Shown here: piece after piece, positions 21,342 to 25,195 of the stretch | Layout of the letters: each line of letters starts with the position of its first letter | Numbering within the stretch: position 1 is the first letter of the stretch | NCBI RefSeq assembly: GCF_023653455.1 | Contig: NZ_JAKEDR010000034.1 | Coordinates: 1 to 25,195, forward strand | Length of the DNA stretch: 25,195 bases | Source of the DNA: Paraclostridium ghonii | Lineage (GTDB): Bacteria > Bacillota > Clostridia > Peptostreptococcales > Peptostreptococcaceae | Direction: 5' to 3' | Program-made: the position numbers and the translations under genes | The notes under the pieces: model-generated | Seen by the model: only the letters and a program-made list of their open reading frames with translations | Database searches by the model: none | Told to the model about the DNA's origin: nothing

Positions 21342-22181
21342 ATGAAAAAAATCAAGATAATAACAGATAGTTCTTGTGATTTAAATAGAGAGTTAATACA
21401 AAAATATGATATAGGCATAGTAAATCTTAATGTATCGTTTGGAGACGAAACCTATGCTGATGGAGAAATGGACAACAATACTTTTTACAATAGAATGGCA
21501 AGTTCAAAAGAACTTCCTAAGACATCGTGCCCATCTCCTGAAAAATTTGCAGATATGTATAATTGTGAAGAAGATGAAGTTTTAGTTTTAACTTTATCAT
21601 CAAAATTATCTGCTACATATTCAACAGCAGTGCTTGCTAAGAATATGTTTGAAGAAGAAAATTCTGAAAAGAGAATTGAGGTAATTGACACAGCAAATGG
21701 ATCGGTAGGTCAAGGACTTTTAGTTATAAAAGCAGCTCAATTAGCAAAAGAAGGAAAAAGTTTAGAAGAGATAGCAACTATTATAGAAGACCTAAAAGAA
21801 AAAGTTGTTTTTTATGGTTCCCTAGAAACATTAGAAAATGCAATAAAGGGTGGTAGAGTTAATCCACTAGCTGGAAAGCTTATAAATGCACTAAACTTCA
21901 AAGTTATAATTCAGGTTATTGATGGTATTGTAAAGCCTGTTGATAAAGCCAGAGGAGATAGTAATTCAGTTAAAAAAGTTATAGAAAATATATACAAAAA
22001 CATGGATGATGAAAAAAAATATAATCTAGCAATAGGGCATTCTAACTGTGAAGAAAAAGCTTTAAAGGTTAAAGAAATTATGTCAAAAGAGTATGATTTT
22101 GAAGATATAACAATAAGTTCAGTTGGATCTGTAATGGGTACGTATACTTCAAAAGGTGCAATTTTAATAAGTATTTTATAA
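21342..22181 (+). CDS. DegV-family fatty-acid-binding protein
   Basis: A 279-residue DegV/FakB-type protein. Members bind a long-chain fatty acid and present it to the kinase FakA for phosphorylation, feeding exogenous acids into membrane lipids. Seen here: the N-terminal ITDSSCDL (phosphate-binding Ser/Thr-Asp-Ser), VNLNVSFGDETYADGE, the TSCPSP strip, LTLSSKLSATYSTA, and LETLENAIKGGRVNPLAGKL with the GGR(V/I) motif, all in family order. Length is normal. Start at 21342 with AAGGAG (21329-21334). No fakA gene lies in the window. Regulation by the divergent TetR gene is inferred from the operator at 21301. Confidence 0.92.
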   Translation: MKKIKIITDSSCDLNRELIQKYDIGIVNLNVSFGDETYADGEMDNNTFYNRMASSKELPKTSCPSPEKFADMYNCEEDEVLVLTLSSKLSATYSTAVLAKNMFEEENSEKRIEVIDTANGSVGQGLLVIKAAQLAKEGKSLEEIATIIEDLKEKVVFYGSLETLENAIKGGRVNPLAGKLINALNFKVIIQVIDGIVKPVDKARGDSNSVKKVIENIYKNMDDEKKYNLAIGHSNCEEKALKVKEIMSKEYDFEDITISSVGSVMGTYTSKGAILISIL

Positions 22182-22211
22182 ACTGTCTAATTTAATTAGG
22201 CAGTTTTTTGT
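22181..22211 (+). terminator. Terminator of the degV-type gene
   Basis: AACTGTCTAA (22181-22190) pairs with TTAGGCAGTT (22196-22205) with one G-T pair, followed by a T run. Confidence 0.85.
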
Positions 22212-22301
22212 TTTTGATTAAAGACATGATATAAGAAATAACAATAAATCATATGACTGAATAAAATTTATTATTAAATCTAAAAAAATGTAAAATGCTG
22301 G

Positions 22302-22353
22302 TTGAAAAAAATAATTAAGAGTATTATAATCTAATTAAGTAATTACTTAATTA
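22302..22353 (+). promoter_or_regulatory. Promoter and perfect 22-bp palindromic operator of the arsR-type operon
   Basis: TTGAAA (22302-22307), 17 bp, TATAAT (22325-22330). The palindrome at 22332-22353 (half-site TAATTAAGTAA, then its exact reverse complement) covers the start site. ArsR/SmtB operators are imperfect or perfect palindromes in just this place, so autorepression by the following gene is likely. Confidence 0.75.
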
Positions 22354-22365
22354 AAAGAGGTCTAT

Positions 22366-22731
22366 ATGAAAAAAGTAGCCAAAATATTTAAAGCGCTAAG
22401 TGACGAAACAAGACTCAAAGTTTTGTTGTTGGTTTCAAAAAGAGATATATGTCAAAAGGGTATATCTAAATATTTAGGAATAACTGATTCATCAGTTTCT
22501 CAACATATAAAAATTTTAAAAGAAGCTGAAATAATAACTGGATATAAAGAAGGATATTATGTTTTTTACCATGTAAATGAAAATGCATTTGAAGAATGTA
22601 TATTTTTCTTTAATTCAATCGGAAGTATAACTAATAATTTATTAGATACTTCAAATATTAAATTAGATAGCAATGATTGTAGTAAAAATTGTAAGTCTAT
22701 AAGAAAATGCTGCAAAAGAAGGGAGATTTAA
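22366..22731 (+). CDS. ArsR/SmtB-family repressor with Cys-rich tail
   Basis: A 121-residue winged-helix repressor; AGAGG (22356-22360) precedes the ATG. The N-terminal part KIFKALSDETRLKVLLLV and the recognition part GISKYLGITDSSVSQHIKIL are typical of ArsR. One Cys lies in the segment after helix 2 (KRDICQKG), where metal-sensing members have theirs. The C-terminal 20 residues carry CSKNC and CKSIRKCC, five Cys in all, probably a second metal or Fe-S site. The gene is 2 bp ahead of a NifX/NafY-like gene whose protein also has metal-ligand motifs, so the operon probably answers to a metal or a metal cofactor. Which metal cannot be told. Confidence 0.88.
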   Translation: MKKVAKIFKALSDETRLKVLLLVSKRDICQKGISKYLGITDSSVSQHIKILKEAEIITGYKEGYYVFYHVNENAFEECIFFFNSIGSITNNLLDTSNIKLDSNDCSKNCKSIRKCCKRREI

Positions 22732-22733
22732 AA

Positions 22734-23105
22734 ATGAAAGTATGTATGCCAGTAGAATTAAATGAAGGGTTAAAAAGTAAACCATTTGGACATTTTGGAT
22801 CAGCTCCTATGTTTTTAGTTTATGATTTAGAAAATGAAAAATTATCAGAAATAAGTAACGGGGACTTAGGACATGAACATGGGAAATGCCAACCTATAAA
22901 AGCATTATCAGGAAATGTTGTAGATGCTGTAATAGTGGGAGGAATAGGTCAAGGAGCTATAGTGAAATTAAACTCAATGGGAATAAAAGTTTTCAAAGCT
23001 CAACCAGATACTCTTGAAGAAAATTTAAATTTATTCAAAGAAAATAAATTAAATGAGTTTCCAAGTAACCACACATGCTCTGGTGATGGCTGTAGTCACC
23101 ACTAA
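22734..23105 (+). CDS. Dinitrogenase iron-molybdenum cofactor domain protein (NifX/NafY-like)
   Basis: A 123-residue protein of the Nitro_FeMo-Co fold. The start at 22734, not 22707, is set by GGGAG (22721-22725) and by the end of the arsR-type gene. Family marks: KVCMPVELNEGLKSKPFGHF at the N-terminus, VDAVIVGGIGQGAIVKLNSM with the GIG-x-GA turn, and GIKVFKA. The protein also has GHEHGKC in the middle and a Cys/His end (HTCSGDGCSHH) that would hold a metal or Fe-S cluster. Small proteins of this type occur in many non-nitrogen-fixing clostridia, where the role is unclear. No nitrogenase gene is seen, so a link with nitrogen fixation should not be assumed. Confidence 0.88.
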   Translation: MKVCMPVELNEGLKSKPFGHFGSAPMFLVYDLENEKLSEISNGDLGHEHGKCQPIKALSGNVVDAVIVGGIGQGAIVKLNSMGIKVFKAQPDTLEENLNLFKENKLNEFPSNHTCSGDGCSHH

Positions 23106-23122
23106 AATTTAATAATAAACTT

Positions 23123-23144
23123 AAAAGGCCTATATAGGTCTTTT
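23123..23144 (+). terminator. Rho-independent terminator
   Basis: AAAAGGCCTA (23123-23132) folds back on TAGGTCTTTT (23135-23144) with one G-T pair. Confidence 0.7.
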
Positions 23145-23401
23145 ATTAGTTTTTGATAAAACTAATAAAAATAAAAGATAGAAATGCATTAAATAGATTT
23201 AATTAAATTAATTATGTATGATATATTACAATGAATATCAGGGCAAAATAAGCATATTAAAGAACTAAATAAAATATATTGATTTATTGTAATGAAATTA
23301 TATTTATAAAATATGGAATTATTTATATTAAATGTATATTATTGTTTAATGTATTAACTTTAAAGGTAAAAATAGTAATAATTAAATATGGAGGTGTTCT
23401 T

Positions 23402-24010
23402 ATGTTTACAAGAGCAGAGTTAAAAAGCAGTGCTAAAGATCAACTTAAAGGAAATTGGTTATTATCAATATTAGTATTTGCTTGTTATTCAGTAATACTT
23501 CAATTAGTTAATGTAAAATTAACTAGCTTTACAGGAAGGGCTATGGTCGGATTTAGTTTAAATATAATGGGTCTTTTAGTTTATGGATCTCTTCAAGTAG
23601 GTATTAGTAGATTTTCACTTAAATTGGCACATAAAGATCCAACTGCAAAATTTACTGATTTATTTTCAGGGTTAGACGTATTTATAAAAGCATTAGTAAT
23701 GAATTTTATAATATGGATATGTATAGCTATAGGAACTATACTATTTATTATACCAGGAATTATAGTAGGAATTATGTTTTCGCAAGCTAATTATATATTA
23801 GCAGAAAATCCTGAAAAATCTGCTATAGAGTGTATAAAAGAAAGTTCTAGAATGATGAAAGGACATAAGTTTAATTATTTTGTTTTAGGACTAAGCTTTA
23901 TAGGATGGCTTATACTGTGTATAATATCATTTGGGATAGGATTTTTATGGCTTGTTCCATATTTAGAAGTAACATTAGCTAATTTTTATTTAAAAGTAAA
24001 AGAAGTATAA
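23402..24010 (+). CDS. DUF975 family membrane protein
   Basis: A 202-residue membrane protein. I chose the ATG at 23402 because TGGAGGTG (23390-23397) stands before it; the frame runs upstream to 23279 but with AT-rich non-coding content. It has the DUF975 opening RAELKSSAKDQLKGNW, which precedes the first membrane segment. Further segments lie near 50-70, 100-125 and 155-190, with TDLFSGLDVFIKALVMNFII, ANYILAENPEKSAIECIKES and SRMMKGHKFNYFVLGLSFIG in family order. The SR-M-M-G-x-K motif before a membrane helix is typical. Function unknown; such proteins are common in Firmicutes and are expected in the cytoplasmic membrane. Single-gene unit with a perfect terminator. Confidence 0.88.
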   Translation: MFTRAELKSSAKDQLKGNWLLSILVFACYSVILQLVNVKLTSFTGRAMVGFSLNIMGLLVYGSLQVGISRFSLKLAHKDPTAKFTDLFSGLDVFIKALVMNFIIWICIAIGTILFIIPGIIVGIMFSQANYILAENPEKSAIECIKESSRMMKGHKFNYFVLGLSFIGWLILCIISFGIGFLWLVPYLEVTLANFYLKVKEV

Positions 24011-24022
24011 TGAAATTTATAT

Positions 24023-24055
24023 AAAACTAGACTATATTCAATATAGTCTAGTTTT
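24023..24055. terminator. Terminator of the DUF975 gene
   Basis: Perfect 15-bp stem AAAACTAGACTATAT (24023-24037) / ATATAGTCTAGTTTT (24041-24055), 3-base loop. Confidence 0.9.
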
Positions 24056-24120
24056 ATATTGTAATAATTAAAAATAAATGATATATTTTAAGTAAAAACT
24101 AAAATAAAAGAGGAATTTGT

Positions 24121-24663
24121 ATGTATTTGACAAATAAAGTAACAAGTGTATTAGCTAAAATAGATAAATCTTATGAGCTTAAATATATTGATGGGAAAAT
24201 AGCATCCGTACATATAAATGAAAAAGATATAAAAATCGAAGCTTCTAGTAAAGGCTATTGTGTAAATTTAAAGGGTGGGCCTATATTTTTAAATGATTTA
24301 AAATTATTAGAACCATTGCTTATTAAGATGGGTGCAATAGAAGCAAAAAAGTCAAAATTAAAAAAAGAAAAAGAGTCAAATGATAAGTTAATAGAATTGT
24401 TTTCAAAAAAGAAAAATACATTTTCTGTAGAGTATATGGATTATAATGTTTTATCCATAAAAATGGATCAACCAAGTTTAACAATTAAGAAAACGGTAGT
24501 AGGATATACCTTAATTGTTAATAATGAAAATATATCTATTGATAACTTATCTTCTTTAAAAAAATTACTTTTTAAAATGAGTGTTATACAAGAAGATAAA
24601 AAAACAAATAAAAACTTAAATGATAAAACTTCAATAGAACAACTTACTTTAGATTTAAATTAA
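24121..24663 (+). CDS. Protein of unknown function with two internal repeats
   Basis: A 180-residue soluble protein behind AGAGG (24110-24114). It contains two copies of one domain. Residues about 16-76 (SYELKYIDGKIASVHINEKD ... LLEPLLIKMGAIEAKK) line up with about 99-159 (TFSVEYMDYNVLSIKMDQPS ... LKKLLFKMSVIQEDKK). They share the order beta-beta-beta, GY(C/T), helix, and the end pattern L-x-x-LL-x-KM-x-x-I. A Lys/Glu-rich linker joins them (KSKLKKEKESNDKLIELFS) and a polar tail follows. The duplication is clear to the eye though identity is low, so it is old. I recognise no family. The next gene, 21 bp on, is probably in the same operon. Confidence 0.65.
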   Translation: MYLTNKVTSVLAKIDKSYELKYIDGKIASVHINEKDIKIEASSKGYCVNLKGGPIFLNDLKLLEPLLIKMGAIEAKKSKLKKEKESNDKLIELFSKKKNTFSVEYMDYNVLSIKMDQPSLTIKKTVVGYTLIVNNENISIDNLSSLKKLLFKMSVIQEDKKTNKNLNDKTSIEQLTLDLN

Positions 24664-24683
24664 ATATAAAAGGAGAAATAGCT

Positions 24684-24932
24684 ATGGGATGTCCTAATTG
24701 TAGATGTAACAAAAATAAAATAAATGAAGAAGAATATAATGAACTTAAGGAATTTTTAGAAAAAGAAATAAAAGAATATAGAATAGTTGATTATATAAAT
24801 AAAGATAATAAGGCAGACAGATTTGTTGAAGTTGAGTTTGAAGAATATATACTTGAATTAGAAAACATTGATACTAATGAGTTAAATTTAAATAAAGTTA
24901 TTGATAATATAATAAAAAATAAAATGGTTTAA
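24684..24932 (+). CDS. Small acidic protein with N-terminal Cys cluster
   Basis: An 82-residue protein behind AAAGGAG (24669-24675). It opens with MGCPNCRCNKNK, a C-x-x-C-x-C group that could hold zinc or an iron-sulfur cluster. The rest is helical and acidic (NEEEYNELKEFLEKEIKEYR, EEYILELENIDTNELN). It lies 21 bp after the duplicated-domain gene and is closed by a GC-rich terminator, so the two make a small operon. A role as a metal-bound adaptor is a guess; no family recognised. Confidence 0.65.
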   Translation: MGCPNCRCNKNKINEEEYNELKEFLEKEIKEYRIVDYINKDNKADRFVEVEFEEYILELENIDTNELNLNKVIDNIIKNKMV

Positions 24933-24941
24933 TATAAAAAC

Positions 24942-24967
24942 GGCGCCAATTAAGTGGCGCCATTTTT
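24942..24967 (+). terminator. GC-rich terminator
   Basis: GGCGCCA (24942-24948) pairs with TGGCGCC (24955-24961), followed by A and six T's. Confidence 0.9.
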
Positions 24968-25013
24968 TAATATCTAATAAATTTAAATTAATAAATTACA
25001 ACTAGATATTAAA

Positions 25014-25175
25014 ATGAAAACAAGAAGTATTAAACCAAATGTTTTCGATAATACAGATAAACTTATAGAAAATACAAGCTTCAATTTACTAGGTAATATG
25101 GAAAATACCATGAAGATTGAGAGTCAAATTAAACAAAATAAAGTTAACATAAGATTAACCCACCTATTAATGTGA
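25014..25175 (+). CDS. Possible small ORF, weakly supported
   Basis: An ATG at 25014 opens 53 codons to TGA at 25173-25175 (MKTRSIKPNVFDNTDKLIEN and onward). The composition looks coding (polar, helical), but there is no ribosome site before the ATG, and I find no other start. It may be a remnant of a longer gene. The rest of the window end (24968-25013 and 25176-25195) holds nothing I can name. Confidence 0.25.
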   Translation: MKTRSIKPNVFDNTDKLIENTSFNLLGNMENTMKIESQIKQNKVNIRLTHLLM

Positions 25176-25195
25176 CATTATATTTTCTATTAAGT

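Noticed and set aside
22734..23105. Evidence of nitrogen fixation
   Set aside because: NifX/NafY-like single-domain proteins are widespread in clostridia without nitrogenase; no nif structural gene is in the window.

Overview
The window reads as chromosomal DNA of a low-GC Gram-positive anaerobe, most likely a Peptostreptococcaceae clostridium (Paeniclostridium / Paraclostridium / Clostridioides group). This rests on the very AT-rich sequence, strong GGAGG ribosome sites, a CplR-type ABC-F protein, an HsmR-HsmA-like pair, and a holin of the TcdE-related family. The genus is inference. I see no tRNA, rRNA, CRISPR array or insertion sequence.

Region 1 (1-about 10,980) looks like the right-hand end of an integrated prophage or composite element. 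It begins with the C-terminus of a tail protein and two small late genes. Next come a membrane protein with its own promoter, then the holin and an amidase lysin. Behind the lysis genes lies cargo: a divergent pair of secreted S-layer-homology (SLH) proteins, one a PPC-domain protein and the other a metallo-beta-lactamase-fold protein, plus a small lysine-rich protein and a membrane-anchored helical protein. The last block is a compact module: a small ribbon-helix-helix-like protein, a hidden 22-residue hydrophobic peptide on the other strand, two small membrane proteins, and a 760-residue HerA/VirD4-like DNA-translocase ATPase with an unusual Walker A (GKD). Behind it are a long perfect inverted repeat, extra copies of its core, and a highly foldable non-coding stretch.

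Region 2 (10,981-13,165) is a three-gene ABC importer operon (ATPase, permease, lipoprotein binding protein) on the minus strand. Its last gene is cut to about half length exactly where the element begins. The simplest reading is that the element integrated into this gene, so the right attachment junction lies near 10,970-10,990 and the missing 3' half should lie left of the window.

Region 3 (13,200-25,195) is ordinary chromosome made of short regulated units. They are: a probable cplR behind a leader with a terminator (attenuation), prfC, a MntA-HepT toxin-antitoxin pair, a gap with degraded small ORFs, a VCBS-like protein, and hsmR-hsmA (heme-responsive in C. difficile) with palindromic operators. 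After these come a TetR gene divergent from a DegV fatty-acid-binding protein, an ArsR repressor with a NifX/NafY-like Fe-Mo-cofactor-domain protein behind a perfect 22-bp palindrome, a DUF975 membrane protein, and two unknown genes. The first of those two carries an internal duplication and the second an N-terminal Cys cluster.
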